A stretch of 64,000 nucleotides of DNA from Diogma glabrata (lineage: Eukaryota; Arthropoda; Insecta; Diptera; Cylindrotomidae), in contig OY856186.1 of the NCBI GenBank assembly GCA_963693315.1, positions 280,257,220 to 280,321,219 on the forward strand. Direction: 5' to 3'. How positions within the stretch are numbered: position 1 is the stretch's first letter; each line of letters starts with the position of its first letter. The position numbers and the translations under genes were made by a program. The notes beneath the pieces were generated by a model. It was given only the letters and a program-made list of their open reading frames with translations. It was not told the DNA's origin and ran no database searches. This document shows, piece by piece, positions 10,402-23,001 of this stretch.

Positions 10402-12328
10402 ATATAATTGAAATCATAAAAATATACAAAGTTAAATTATTTAATTTTTTTTTTCCAAATATGAGATTATATTATTACTTTCATCAGGTAAGTATTAAAA
10501 AGCAAAATTAAGTTTTTAAATTTTATCACATTTTATATTTCCTTTTCTCATAAAACATATAATTTTTTTTGAATTGATATTCAATTATTATTACAACTAT
10601 TATATTATTTAATATCAATATATATATTTATTTTTCTTTTTATTTATTATGTATAGATATGGTGTTTGTTACAGTAAATTTTTCAATTCATTCTTGTTTA
10701 ATTAAAATTAATACTTCAAATTAACAAAACGATCATTACAAGAAATAAAAATATATACTTTTAATTTTTTTATATTTTATAAAAACTAAATATAAAATAA
10801 TTATTAGTTTATAATAATACATGTTTTTAGTTTTATATTTTTGACTTATATTTAATTAATTTTTATCATGTATTTATGTTTCTTTTTTCTACTAACATTT
10901 ATAAAATAATTTTAATTATGTAAGACAATTTTATCTATTGTATAAAGAATAGATTGAGATTCTAATATTTATATAATATTTCATTATTATACGCCCAAAT
11001 TTGAATGTGGCAAAATATTTCCGTTGACGGTAATTTTTCATTTATTTTAACGACGTTGGAGAAGGATAATAATCGATGATTGAGGGGTTTTACTAATTTT
11101 GTAATTTATGAAGATATAGTTAAATTTAAAATCCTTATTTAATAATTAATTAACTGTCTTTATATAGTTTATTTTCTTTTTATAGTATTCATTTTATATT
11201 TTTTAAAGTTTGGGATTGTCTCAATATAGTTTTATCAATATGATTAGGCCATTTATTTATAATTTGTTTTTCCATTTTATCAACAACTAAAATAATTTCA
11301 AAGCGATATTTATATTTTATTTATTCTTTTGCTAATGATTTTATGGAAAATAAAAAACCGGAAAATTTACTATAGAAGGAGAGTTTTATTTTATCTCATG
11401 TTAGTTAAAGCCATTTTTCACTGCCTAAAAACTATTAAATAAATTACGTCTAATTCTCTGGTTGCATTAAATTTCAAACAAAAATTCAAATAATTATTGT
11501 CAAAAACATTTTAAAAATAAAAATAAATTTTTATTTACATTATATTATTTTAATTTATATCTATAATTAATTATCTTAAATTTCAATATAGATTTACTTC
11601 ATATATTATATGTTTAGTTCGAAGAATATCTCAGATATGACAGTTTTAGTTATAGTGATATGCAATAAATAAAATTGAAATCGATGTGATAGTTAGGTAA
11701 TAAACTAAGGTAAATTAAAATCTTAAAAGTTTTTGTTTATTATTATATTCGTTTTTTAAAAGACTTAAATTTTATTTAAAAAAATATCACAAAAAATGTT
11801 TTTTATCTTGATAATCTTTAAAAAGTTTTTTTTTTAAATTGATGCAAGACCAGAATTTGTTTTTATATTTTACTATATTTATGATTTTCTTGGATATTTT
11901 GATAATTATTAGTCGCATAAATATTAGGTCAACAAGAAGAAGAGGGTTACGTTTGCCAATACCACAAAAGAAAGAAGGTAACAGATTCTAAGGAAATTTT
12001 TTTTTTAAATTGTGGGGCTACTACATTGAGGTTGAGCAATTACTAGTTCAGCATTCAGTTCATTGTAAAACGACTGTGTAAATTATATTGCTTTCTCCTT
12101 GAGGTGTCTCATTAAAATATTGCATCATAGATTTTAAACAAGAAAACAATTCTACTGAAACTATCTGAAACACATAAAATTGTTATTAGTATGATATTTA
12201 AATTGAATTTTAAAATTTAATACGCCACTTTCTATAATTTTACTAAAAGTGCTCTAAAACTATTTATCGTGGCGCCCATAATTTTTATTTTAATGAATGA
12301 CACTATTCGCACCACACTACGGTTTCGT
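10402..12328. other. Very AT-rich intergenic DNA, nothing recognised
   Basis: About 1.9 kb of strongly AT-rich sequence with homopolymer runs and no open frame of note. No repeat structure or element end was recognised. Confidence 0.55.
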
Positions 12329-12412
12329 GGGTGTCACATGGGTAGTCACACAGATGTGACACGGGTAGTCACGCGGGTGTTTCACGGGCGTTAGTCATGG
12401 CACGGGTTTCAT
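12329..12412 (+). repeat. GC-rich degenerate ~22-bp tandem repeat
   Basis: About three and a half copies of a unit like GTGACACGGGTAGTCACGCG follow each other (GTGTCACATGGGTAGTCACA, GTGACACGGGTAGTCACGCG, GTGTTTCACGGGCGTTAGTC, then GGCACGGGTTTC). The patch is GC-rich in a very AT-rich surround. From 12413 to 13499 I see only AT-rich DNA with a short (AAAT)n run near 12480-12510 and a weak inverted repeat near 13364-13460. Confidence 0.65.
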
Positions 12413-13499
12413 GTAATACGCAATTCAAAAGGTTATGCGTGTACGCTACCAAATATTACAGTACCACCGTCAGATACGGAGTAAATAAAATAAATAAATA
12501 AATAAAATAATTTGTTTCTACTCCTTCGGAATAAATAAAAATTTTTTTTGTTCTACACCTATCATAGTAAATTATCAAATACATCACACTATCCATCGAC
12601 CATTGAATTTGAAATTGATTAGCAATGGAAAGCAATCAATTGGTGTCTGTTAATTACTTTTCGATCCTAAATCCTTTCCAAACAGAGAAATTACGTAGCG
12701 ATTAGTTTTTTACTAAGGTTTTGATTAAATAGTTACTTGTTTCAGTAGGACAAAAAATTAAGCACGCAATAGCGGAGTACCACAGTTTTACGATTGCAAA
12801 AATTCATTATCAGTTCGAGTAAAACATTAAATTTTTTCTGCAACCGTTATTTAATCTATTATTTAATAAAATTTAATTAATTTAATGTTTAAATTAATTA
12901 AATGTTATTAAATTAATTAAATGTTATTTATTATTATTTAAATAATATTTAATTTACATCTCAAACTAAATCCAAGCAACCATTTAAATTTTTTGTCAAA
13001 GAATAATAAATTCCCTATTCAAACTTTGATTTTTGTTTTGCATAGAAATAATATAGAAAAATTCACTTTTTGTACAGTACAAAAAAATTAATTGTTTTTG
13101 GGACTGTTACCATGACAATCCAATGCAATATGAATACACAAATAACACATTTTCTTGTAACAAAACAAAACAAAATTTTCTTAACAAAATTGTCATTTTT
13201 GGACCGGTTGGAGAAAAATTTGATTTAGAGGCCTTGAAAATTTTTATTGTTATGAAAACAATATTATTTTGGGATCAAATAATTTCGGTGATTAAAATTA
13301 GATTTAGTAAACTTTTAATAATTTTATGATATTAGAAACAGAGTTTTGATTTGAGCCAACTATAGGTGCGTCCGATTTAACTGGAATAACTGAAAAAACA
13401 ACAACAATTGCATATAATTTTTCAGTTGTTTCAGTTGCTTCAGTCAAATTGAACACGACTTATATAAAATAGTTTCGGATTGATCAAGTTACTATTCGC

Positions 13500-13985
13500 A
13501 CCACACACGGCCTAAAACGGAAACTTCGTACTGATTACGTGATTTTGATTTAGTAACATAGTAGTGCGCTCAAAAATTATAAGTTTAGACAACTTACTGA
13601 CAAAGTTGGATTCCAATTGAGAGCTCTGACCAATGACTATTACTGAAGGTACTTCGAAGCAAGCGATCCAATTGTAATAAAGTGATATCCGAGATGGGAA
13701 TGGATTCGGATCAGCGAGTTCAAATATCAATAATTGTGACAGAATAACATCTATCTTCAGAAGTAGGAAGGGGATCAATGATGTCCATATGTTTATCGGA
13801 AAATCTTTAAATCGTTAAGGCAAAATTACGCAAAGTAGATTGTATGTACTAGGTCATGCTGTCCCATTTCTTAGTGGTAACTATACTTTTTCAGTTGGTG
13901 GTTTGGTTGAGCTGAGACGCTTCAATGGGATAAATTATTCAGTCAATTAAAAAAGGACTGACAAAATTGATTTGGGATAAAAGAG
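13500..13985 (-). mobile_element. Ty3/gypsy integrase relic
   Basis: On the minus strand the integrase core is readable: MDIIDPLPTSEDR..YS.TIID near 13790-13740, then YYNWIACFEVPSVIVIGQSS and QLESNFVSKLSKL (about 13680-13570). This matches the DxxGPLP....T.IDR and WIARFGVPS..TxDQGSQFES blocks of Ty3/gypsy integrases. The second catalytic Asp region reads GQSS instead of DQGS, and stops and a frameshift are present, so it is dead. Flanking LTRs for this minus copy were not identified. The nearby plus-strand gypsy piece (15060-15400) is a separate fragment. Confidence 0.7.
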
Positions 13986-14004
13986 CAAACTTCACCACTA
14001 GATG

Positions 14005-14219
14005 TGTGGCCTTAGCGGTACTACTGTATAAAAAAAACAAAACATGAAAAAGCTCAAAAACGATACAGCAATGCTTCCGTTGAAATCGGTTGCTGCTCGT
14101 TCGAATATACTGTTTTAGGCAGTCACGTTTTAATTCTTAATGGAGACACAAGTAAAAACAGGAATTACTCCTATAAAAGAAAAATATTTTTATTTTGTTT
14201 GTGAAATTAATTTAAAAAA
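14005..14219 (+). repeat. LTR-like repeat, copy 1 (partner 15661-15872)
   Basis: About 215 bp beginning TGTGGCCTTAGCGGTACTAC match 15661-15872 in order and spacing, including GGTTGCTGCTCGTTCGAATA and TTTTAGGCAGTCACG. Because the second copy directly follows a gypsy pol C-terminal region and a purine-rich AGAGGAG tract, these are probably gypsy LTRs. A canonical CA end is not visible. Confidence 0.55.
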
Positions 14220-14220
14220 G

Positions 14221-15028
<808 letters not shown>

Positions 15029-15059
15029 CTTGAGGACAATAAATGTCCTCAATCACAGT

Positions 15060-15660
15060 CCAAATTGGTATCAGAAATCAAAGAAAAAACTTAGTCAATT
15101 ACGTCAACTTGGACCAGTTTAGATGAAAATGTTTTCGTTTTGAAAAAACTCAATACATGTTCACCATATGAAGGTTCATACCCTATAGTGAGTAGTTCTG
15201 AAAAAAATTTCGTAATTGATATGAAAAACAAACATGTCAAGGTGTTAATCGATAGACTAAAGCCATGTTTTATTGAAAATGTTGAACCGCAACTGTTATC
15301 AAATATAATTTCAACTTTTACACATTCAACCACAAGTGAGGAAACTACTTCATCGATAAGTCAATCAGTTACTTCAAACGGAACATCTATACGAGACTAA
15401 AGTCGAAAAGTTATGTTTAATCCTAATTTGACTTTTAAACCACAAACAAGAAAGTTCTCATGTAAAGACATATCCACTTCAAAATGTAAACCAACAAGCA
15501 TTCTGAAAAATACTCTAATAGACAGTTGTTCAGAACAAACAATGGATACACTTTCACTGCAAACTATACGACCGACCACTCAAACTAGTTGATCAACAAG
15601 AACTCCAGATAAATTTTTATACTCGCACACCTATAGACAAGTACAATGGCAGAGGAGCAC
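15060..15660 (+). mobile_element. Ty3/gypsy pol 3' end relic
   Basis: The frame 15140-15400 reads L-rich then PYEGSYPIVSSSEKNFVID, K.VKVLIDRLKPCF, the integrase C-terminal block of Ty3/gypsy polyproteins (PYxGPYxV..R..K.F.ID...V.VS.DRLKPAF). The protein stops at 15398-15400; downstream to 15640 the frame is closed. A purine tract GGCAGAGGAG precedes the LTR-like repeat at 15661. Upstream pol domains are missing: the satellite/(TA)n block abuts the fragment at about 15058. Confidence 0.7.
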
Positions 15661-15872
15661 TATGGCCTTAGCGGTACTACTGTATAGAAAAACAAAATAT
15701 GAAGAAGTTAAAAACAAGACAGCAATACTTCCGTCAAATTCGGTTGCTGCTCGTTCGAATATAATGTTTTAGGCAGTCACGATTTAATTCTAAATGGCGA
15801 CACAAGTAAAAACAGGAATTACTTCTATAAGAAAAATATTTAAATTTTGATGTGTAATTAATTCAAAAAAAC
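15661..15872 (+). repeat. LTR-like repeat, copy 2
   Basis: Matches 14005-14219 along its length. Its position right after a purine-rich tract and a gypsy pol 3' end suggests a 3' LTR. It is cut off by foldback-family sequence beginning at 15873. Confidence 0.55.
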
Positions 15873-16765
15873 ATGAAGGGGCTGAAATCTCACAACTCTG
15901 AGATATCAAGACTTCGGTTTTGGTTAAGGATTTTGATACAGTTTTCAGCATAAAACTTTACTGAGGACATTGTTTTTAGTTATCAGCAGCGATGTATATG
16001 TATTTTATGTAAACATAAAACTCTTTGTAAAATCCAAGTATTTTATCTCTGTTTAGAAATTTATTACAAAACTGACACATCAATTCGTTGCCGGAAAATT
16101 ATAACATATCATATTTTAACATAATTTAGTCAAAAGATGATACACTCAGCAAACTACTTAAAAACCTCTTCATTTAACGTTTCGAAAAATATTAGAAAAT
16201 CAAAAATTCAGATTTCTTTCAGAAATCCCAAAAAAATACCAAAAAATATAATAAAATCAAAAATTTAAACTTTTTTTCAAAATTCTAAAAATATTCCAGA
16301 AATTATTACAAAATCAAAACTTTAAATTTCTTCAAAAAATTTTAATTCATTGCAAAAATTATAAAAAAAATCAAAAATACAAAGTTTTTTCAAAATTCTA
16401 AAAAATTTCAAAAATTATAACAAAATCAAAAATTGAAACTTTTTTCAAAATTTTAAAAATATTCCAAAAGTTCAAACTTTTCTGAAATTCTCAAAATATT
16501 GCAAAAGTTATAATCAAAATAACAAACAAAATCAAAATAACAAACTTTTTTCAAAATTCCAAAAATTATACTAAAATCAAAAATTTAAACTTTTTCAAAA
16601 TTCTAAAAATATTCCAAAAATTCAAATTCAGACCGAAGTAACTTTCTTCAAAATTCTAAGACTATTGCAAAAACTATAACAAAATCAAAAAAGCAAACTT
16701 GTTTTCAAAAATTCTAAAAATATTCCAAAAATTATTACAAAATCAAAAATTGAGAAGATATCGCA
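15873..16765 (+). mobile_element. Half of a foldback-family element (centre plus one arm)
   Basis: Starts with GGGGCTGAAATCTCACAACT, CTGAGATATCAAGACTTCGG and GCAGCGATGTATATGT, the centre of the element at 37285-40678. It continues through the GTTGCCGGAAAATTATAA block and the GATGATACACTCAGCA block into ~600 bp of ~56-bp degenerate repeats (AAAATTCTAAAAATATTCCA, AAAATTATTACAAAATCAAA). The distal arm end is missing. Confidence 0.75.
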
Positions 16766-18564
16766 TAGATTTCTTTCTACTAAATCAAAAATACAAACAT
16801 GTACTGTCTATTACTGCTTTTATTTTTCTTACCGTCGTAAGTTAAATGAAAACAATTATAAGCCTTATCAATGAACAAATTGTTCGTTTTATTGTTTTTA
16901 CATATATTTCTGGGATTACTTGTCCCCTTCATCAGTGTTCTTATTACAATTATATCCTAATTTTAAAAAACAATTGGTCCTAATACGCTAAACATGTAGT
17001 GTTGACATAAATTGATAAAATTGAACAAAAACATAAAACTATGATAAAAAATAAATTAACACAAACAATTTTCAAATAATTAAGCTATAACATCTAAAAT
17101 ATCAATTTTCACACATGAACAATTTGTTCATCCCACAGTAATCCCGCAGAATTCCCGGGAATGGAACCAACCACTACGTTTGACCGCAACATCCAACAAA
17201 ACACTGACAGGAAACAGCTGCCATACAGTCACTATATTTTAGGGGATAAAACTGTCACCACTCGATATGTCATTCTGCTTTACTTAATGGCTAATGAGGA
17301 ATCGATTTCATAGAACAAATCGATCAATAATAATTTGCCATACGCATTACTTTTAACCAGTTTGATATACAAAACAAAAACATCGCTATCACAAGAAAAT
17401 GTACATAAAAGATCTCAATTAACGGATCATCAATAACGTAAAGTGCAAGTTTGATCGTAGCATGTTCACTCATTTTTCGAAAGCTGATTAGAATGCCAGT
17501 CGGAAAGAAATTGAGAAAATGCATACAGCCAATGCCGCGTGAAAACATGTCAACGAGAATATACCGAGGATATTCCTGATTATTGCAGAAAACACCTTTA
17601 AGAGTAGCTTAAACGTATTAACACAAAACTTATAGCAAACCATTACTTGGCTGCTTGACCCGCAGCGCAAAACAGGAAAAAATAAATCAAAAAGCACTAA
17701 ATCGAAAGTAATGTTCCAACTTCCAGTATTAGTTGAACATAACCTCTATTTTTACTATATTTTCTGATCCCTTTGCGTTCCCACTCTAAAATTTTCAGAA
17801 TTTCTTTAATATAGTATAAGATTTAATTTTTTTACGCTTTTAACAAAATCATAATGGAATGTTACCTAAAATTCTACTTAATTCAACAAAAGTGAAGGCA
17901 AACTGTACAAAATTACGAAATAAAATTCGTAATGATTGATGATCATCATCAATGATTATAGAACGCATATATGTAATTGTTGTTGTTTTTCTTAGAAAGG
18001 TCAAAAAATAATTTTTTTGTGGATTTGTTTTCTATAACCTTTTTTACAGTTAGATCACAGATACTGATTATTCGTAGTTTTGTTTTATGAAACATTCCCG
18101 ATCAAAGAAGGTTAGAATGATATCGATATTTCTAGATTTTACGGAATAGTATTTAAACAGGTATTTTTAGGCAGAATGGATTAATTGTATTCGAAACGCC
18201 ATATCGTACAAATAAAAACGTGTAACTAGAAGAAATTATTTCCAAATTTGTGAAATAATTTGAAGTATAAAGAAAATATTATATTATATTTAAAGAAATA
18301 ATTTGTGTATTATTTTGGAAGCTGTGAACTGGAAATTTCTACAATCAACCGTTAGAGTTTCGAAGCTGTATTGTTTTCTTGTTCTTGTGAAACAATTAAG
18401 AAGTTGATTGCTTAATCGAACAGAGAGTAAGGCTAATTCGAAGTAAGGTTGCAAAAACTTAACCATATATACACGCATTTTTTAAAATTTTAAGAAACAC
18501 AATCCTTGGTTTTTTTTCAAAAAAAGTTTATAGACGAGTTGTGTATCAAATTGAACCTCTTATA
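16766..18564. other. Unassigned sequence, possibly old element debris
   Basis: The segment 16900-17170 carries GGGATTACT and its complement about 230 bp apart, next to AACAAATTGTTC and GAACAATTTGTTC, suggesting an old inverted-repeat element. The frames at 17324-17697 (minus) and 18290-18478 (minus) resemble nothing I know. Confidence 0.4.
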
Positions 18565-19182
18565 AGGGCCATGATTCATGTAAATGAATTGTCGTTCAGA
18601 TACAAACATAATTATTCGGTTTGAATTGTTGAGGGGCGGCAACAATTTTTTTTATCGTACGATAATATTTTTGACAGTACGACAAAAATTTTTTTAAACA
18701 TTGCTCTATTTTTGGGTAAGTTATAAAAACATACCCTAGACAATTTTGCTTGTCACTTGCATATTAGAAAAATGATCTTAAAGGTAAGTTTTATCGACAT
18801 TAATTAAACTAATTTGATTATTTAACTATTGTTAAATTAATTTGTTTATTTATAAAACATATAGATTTAGGTTAGATTTAGATTTAGATTTCAATAAAAA
18901 ACTATAATTTTATCAAATGTCAGAATAATAAAATTAATTTAATTGTAATTAATCATCGGCAACACTACTTTTAAAATTCATTTCAATTATGCAAGTGACA
19001 AGAAAAATTTTCTAGGTTATATTTTTATATCATACATAAAAACAGAGCAATGTTTAAGATATATATTTTGTCGTACAGTCAAAAATATTGTCGTACGATA
19101 AAAAATTGTTACCGCCCCTCAACCAATCAGAGCGAATATATTTTTATCTGATTACAATTGTTTTACAAGAATTATGGTCCTA
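18565..19182. mobile_element. Foldback MITE with ~200-bp inverted arms
   Basis: The arms are inverted copies: AGGGCCATGATTCATGTAAA against the complement of TTTACAAGAATTATGGTCCT, then TTGAGGGGCGG with CCGCCCCTCAA, ATCGTACGA, GACAnTACGACAAAA, AAACATTGCTCT and CTTGTCACTTGCATA, in mirror order on both sides. Each arm is about 200 bp, around an AT-rich core with a repeated GATTTAG motif. No ORF. The target duplication is uncertain. Confidence 0.8.
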
Positions 19183-19607
19183 ACTCTTAATGCTCTTTAA
19201 ATTGAGGGTTCTACCGGATTTTTAAAATTTATACAACTTGAGATATAAACTATACAAGCGTGCAGCAAAATGACGATATTTCAAAACTTTGAAAATTAAT
19301 TACACAAAAAGGCAATGAGACAAAAACATTTTGAACATAGATTTTACTTGTTTAATTATGGATAATGATTTCTTAACTTTAATAAAAATCTGAAACGGCC
19401 GGGTTGAGTAATTAGTTGGTTTGACATGGATTGACAATAGATTATTTTTATTACGAAGAATTTTGTTATGTGTTTTAAATTTGTAACCAAGTGTTCTTTG
19501 CAAAAAACCAAGCGTTCTTTGCAAAAAAACAATTTTGAAGACTAAAATCTAACGTAAAGTGAATAATCTTTTAGAAGCAAATTTTTAAAAAGACATAGAA
19601 CATAAAT

Positions 19608-19710
19608 TTTTTTTAATAAAATGTGCTACTACACAGTAGGAATTACAAAATATGTCACAACAACACATAACAATCTTTTAGGGACCTAGTGTGGTGCGAA
19701 TGGAAATTCG
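19608..19710 (-). mobile_element. 5'-truncated LINE 3' tail (family of 46762-50530)
   Basis: Read on the plus strand, TTTAATAAAATGTG, AAATATGTCACAACAACACA and TAAC..TTTTAGGGACCTAG match the 3' end and polyA junction of the full LINE at 46.76-46.86 kb, in the same orientation (minus). It is therefore a short dead-on-arrival insertion of the same family. Confidence 0.65.
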
Positions 19711-20931
19711 GCTACCTCAAATAATAAATTACAATATTAAAAAAAAAAATTATATTCCACATGTAAATGACATTATTCACACATGAAAATGCATGGGTAA
19801 AATATTTTAAAAATATCTTCCGTATCTGACAGTGGTACACACTCCCTATTTAAACATGAAATCGAAAAGTAATAAAGACTTTAATTTTAATTATTTAGCT
19901 GGCCACCCAACAAACATTTAGAACAGTAACGATACCGTGTTCTTGGAAAAGTTAATTTTGTTAAACAAAAATTAAAAAATGTCGGCGTCATGGTTCTTCT
20001 TGCTGACCGAAATTATGAGCTGTACACTTTGAAAGATTGTCAGTTAGAACTTAAAATTAATCTTAAAAGTTTATTTGTATTAAATATTTTATTAAAATTC
20101 ACTGGATATTTGAAAGATTTGAAATTTCTTAACATAGTCAACCTGTCTGAATTTTCTACCTGTTCTACATTTATTTTTATTTTAATTATATTTTTTTTTT
20201 GAAACTTCAAAATTAGTTGGGATTTTGATATGTTCCCAACTATTTTGCTATGGAAACCTTGTAAGCTTTAAAAAGTGGACTTTCATGGAGCATTTTTATT
20301 GTACTTAAAGGAGATTTCTCTTTTTTAGCTTAAATCTTGAATCTTGATTCATACAAAATTAAATTGTTTTATAAAATATTTTTTTGAAACCATACACTCA
20401 TTATTAATGAACAACAATTTTATTTTTATAATATAAAGTTAATAATATTTATCTTATTGAACTTAAATTTTTTAATTTATATGAAGAAGAAAAAAAAATT
20501 TTAAACGATTTATTTCTCTTCATAAAAAATTGTATTAAATTCTAAATCCTTCTCTGTAACATAAATGTTTGAGATTTTTTTAAAAAAATTTAGTTATATT
20601 TACGTACAGTATTACAACAGTTATACAAAATTTTTTGTTTCTTTCAAATTTACCAATATTTTTTTTGAAATTAATTTATAAACGCATATTTTCCCACTTG
20701 CTTAAGTTTTACATTTTCGGGTTTTTATTTTTAAAATATAAGATAGTTTTGTTTTAGAAATATTTACAAGTTTTTCATAAAAAATTCATTTTTTTTAAAA
20801 ATATTTTGAAAGATAAAATATATCAGTTTAGTCTAAATTTGGTTTGAATCCGACTTTTGCATTTTACGTTATATCAAAGGGTTCGGTTAGAACAGGTAAA
20901 AAGTAAATTGTTCTTTTTACCATGAATAAAA
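19711..20931. other. AT-rich downstream flank, nothing recognised
   Basis: A GTATCTGACAGTGGTAC stretch near 19822 is an inverted relative of GTACCACCGTCAGATAC near 12460, so another dispersed repeat is likely. The frame 19990-20202 is hydrophobic and unrecognised. No element or gene was assigned. Confidence 0.4.
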
Positions 20932-20937
20932 TTTATT
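20932..20937 (-). terminator. AATAAA polyA signal for the C2-domain gene
   Basis: TTTATT on the plus strand is AATAAA on the minus strand, about 85 nt past the stop codon at 21024-21022. It is a plausible 3' end for the RIM/Fife-like transcript, but AATAAA is common by chance in this AT-rich DNA. Confidence 0.45.
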
Positions 20938-21021
20938 TCTTTTCTATTCTATTTTTGTTTACAAAATATTTAAAATTTAATTATGAATATAAATTATCAC
21001 CTGGTAATGCCATATAAGTGG

Positions 21022-21210
21022 TCAAGGAGAATCATTTGAATCGGAACCAAATGAATGCATTGGAAATAATGGGTACCAACCTCCAACTCGTTGACTCAAT
21101 GTCATTTTATCAAAATTAATTTCAGCTCCTCCTAATCCTTGGTTATGTTCAAATCCAATACAACGTTGCCAGACCATTATGACAAGATTCCGTCCTGTTA
21201 TATCCGACCC
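21022..21210 (-). CDS. RIM/Fife-like protein, last exon (end of C2B)
   Basis: Terminal exon, 63 codons including TGA (21024-21022). It follows a TATTTTAG acceptor at 21212-21211 in phase 0. It encodes the last C2B strands: GRNLVIMVWQR, GFEHNQGLGGAEI and GWYPLFPMHS, ending in SDSNDSP. The WxxxxGFxxxxxLGGAEI segment is the seventh-to-eighth strand region of the beta-sandwich. In Ca2+-binding C2 domains this loop holds WDxDxxxxxD; here those aspartates are absent, so Ca2+ coordination by this loop is unlikely. GWYPLFP rather than GWYKLFP is closer to my recollection of the Fife-like branch than of vertebrate RIM, but I cannot confirm that. Confidence 0.88.
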   Translation of the reverse strand, partial: GSDITGRNLVIMVWQRCIGFEHNQGLGGAEINFDKMTLSQRVGGWYPLFPMHSFGSDSNDSP

Positions 21211-21271
21211 CTAAAATATATAAAAGAAATTGAGTAATTCGAAATATTGTGATTAGTTTATAGAAATTCAC

Positions 21272-21433
21272 CGCATATTTTAACGTTTGTCGGTAAGTCG
21301 GTTCGGCAGAATGACGAACCACTCTTGTTTTTTTCTTGTGTTTTAAGCGATCACCATCTTTTAAATAACATTTAACATAGGTATCCGGTGGAGTTTCACA
21401 ATCAACAGGGACAATATGTCGAGCAGAAATCAC
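21272..21433 (-). CDS. RIM/Fife-like protein, C2B middle exon
   Basis: 54 codons in phase 0 at both ends. The acceptor is GGTTTAG (AG 21435-21434) and the donor GCG|GTGAAT at 21271. The product is VISARHIVPVDCETPPDTY, VKCYLKDGDR and KKKTRVVRHSAEPTYRQTL. The KKKTRV-R-S-P-Y-Q-L run is the polybasic strand typical of RIM-family C2B domains, a candidate phospholipid and active-zone partner surface. The first Ca2+-loop aspartate (PPDTY) is kept, but the other acidic ligands are not. The intron to the last exon is only 61 bp. Confidence 0.9.
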
Positions 21434-21485
21434 CTAAACCAAACAAAGAATTATAATAAATTTTTTAAAGGCTTTTAAATCTCAC

Positions 21486-21763
21486 CTCAACTTCCAACAT
21501 TCCTTTGGTCATAATATATTCTAATTTTAATTCACCATATCTTCCTGATGTCAAACGATAGCCTTTTGGTTGAATTTGTCCTGGTCCAAGAATAACACAT
21601 GGATCTTTTGGTATAATCATTGATGTACTGAAACTGCCCGATCCTTTCCACTTATTCATTTTTGTTTCTTCATCGTCGGATGGTGGACTTTTTTTATGAT
21701 TGGATAATCCAACAAATAATTCAGGTATTTCCATAACGCTGTCTTTTCGAACACGACTGGATC
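21486..21763 (-). CDS. RIM/Fife-like protein, exon entering C2B
   Basis: 278 nt: two bases completing a split codon, then 92 codons. The acceptor is AACATTAG (AG 21765-21764) and the donor GAG|GTGAG at 21485. It begins RSSRVRKDSVMEIPELFVGL, passes through a charged linker (SPPSDDEETK) and a basic patch, and enters the C2B fold at YGELKLEYIMTKGMLEVE. The LEVEV strand motif continues in the next exon. A two-base start exactly fits the one-base overhang of the exon ending at 59668, so the two may join directly across a 37.9-kb intron. Extra small exons in between cannot be excluded. Confidence 0.88.
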
Positions 21764-21765
21764 CT

Positions 21766-23001
21766 AATGTTTTGTAAGAAATACATTAAATTCTTTTAAT
21801 GTTATGATATTGAAAAGCCTTTTTTTTATAAATTGTTAAATTAAAATAAATAGCGGCTATTTAAAATCTAATAAGCCTTAAAAGTGGTTTAGTAACTGAG
21901 TATGTAATTCACTAACATACATCATGCAAACTTTAATGAGAGAAAAAGATATGATAATTGATGATTTGTGAAGTAAAAAAATCGGATATAATCTCATCAT
22001 TCAGTCACATTCGAACCTATATAGAGCGGTTGTTATTATATTGAGCGTGCCATTAAAAAATAAAAAAAAATACTGGCAACGCTGATGCATAGGCTGATAA
22101 TTGTGAGACTTGCAAAACCCTTATATACCAAGTTTCGTAAGCATCGGTTAACAGTGTTTGAAGATTAACACAAACCGCTTTACTGTAGACCTCACACCAA
22201 TTTCTCTAATTACGCTCGTAATTATTTAGCAACTTTTCTTTTAAATTTTCATTTTTAATCAAAATTTATCAAAATCGAATTATTAACGAAAGCTGTAGTG
22301 TCTCTAGCTCTACAGATATAACATTTTGTTTGTGAATAAAAAGAATGACAGGACTTGTATATCGAAAGGGACAAACTGGTAGTTGGTACGCGGGACTATT
22401 AAAAACTGGTGTACCAAGTTTTATCAAAATCAATTATCAGGAAATGATGTTATTGAAGTATCAAATTAATCGGTGCTGAAAGTCAGTTATTTCCAGGTAA
22501 ATATATACATCTTTTGTTAAAGTTTCTTTAAAATCAAATATTAGAGCTTAAAGTTATAGAAACAACCAAAACTATAAGTTCGGCAGTACCCTTTATTGTT
22601 TGTCTTATAATTTTTTAAATACTTTGTCCATCCAGAGGTCAGATTTGGTCAAATGTCCCAGCATCTACAATACATAGGTGGTCGTGCGTTGTTGGGCAAA
22701 ACCAAAAAGCGAACAAACGTCTGTGCACCTGTTCCAGATGTTTTAAGATCTCTAACAATTATGCACAAAGCCCTGTTGGTGACCTTTGGTGCGTTCAAAT
22801 CATGGGAACAACTTGACATTTTGTCATTCAATCATTTTCAGGTTTTTTAAAATGTTCTGTTTTCACCTGCAGTTTGGTTTTTAATTTTACTCCTCATGTC
22901 ATGTCAATCATGTACTATTGTCGTATTTTATTGTATGGTAAATTTTTTTCTGTTTCGTGATTCATTTAAAAAATGATTCCAATATCATTTTACCAGATCC
23001 A
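21766..23001. other. Intron sequence, nothing firmly recognised
   Basis: AT-rich intron DNA. A 60-65-aa pair of overlapping frames at 22649-22850 on both strands lies in a slightly GC-richer patch (22640-22830), but I recognise no family in either frame. Confidence 0.4.

Noticed and set aside
13364..13460. Inverted repeat around AACTGAAA/TTTCAGTT as another MITE
   Set aside because: Pairing is weak and based on short CAGTT/AACTG repeats; the ends cannot be defined.
17324..17697. Two minus-strand frames of ~70 aa
   Set aside because: No recognisable motif, no splice or start context, composition not gene-like; could be old element debris.
22649..22850. Overlapping 60-65-aa frames on both strands
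   Set aside because: No family recognised. Slightly higher GC is the only support.
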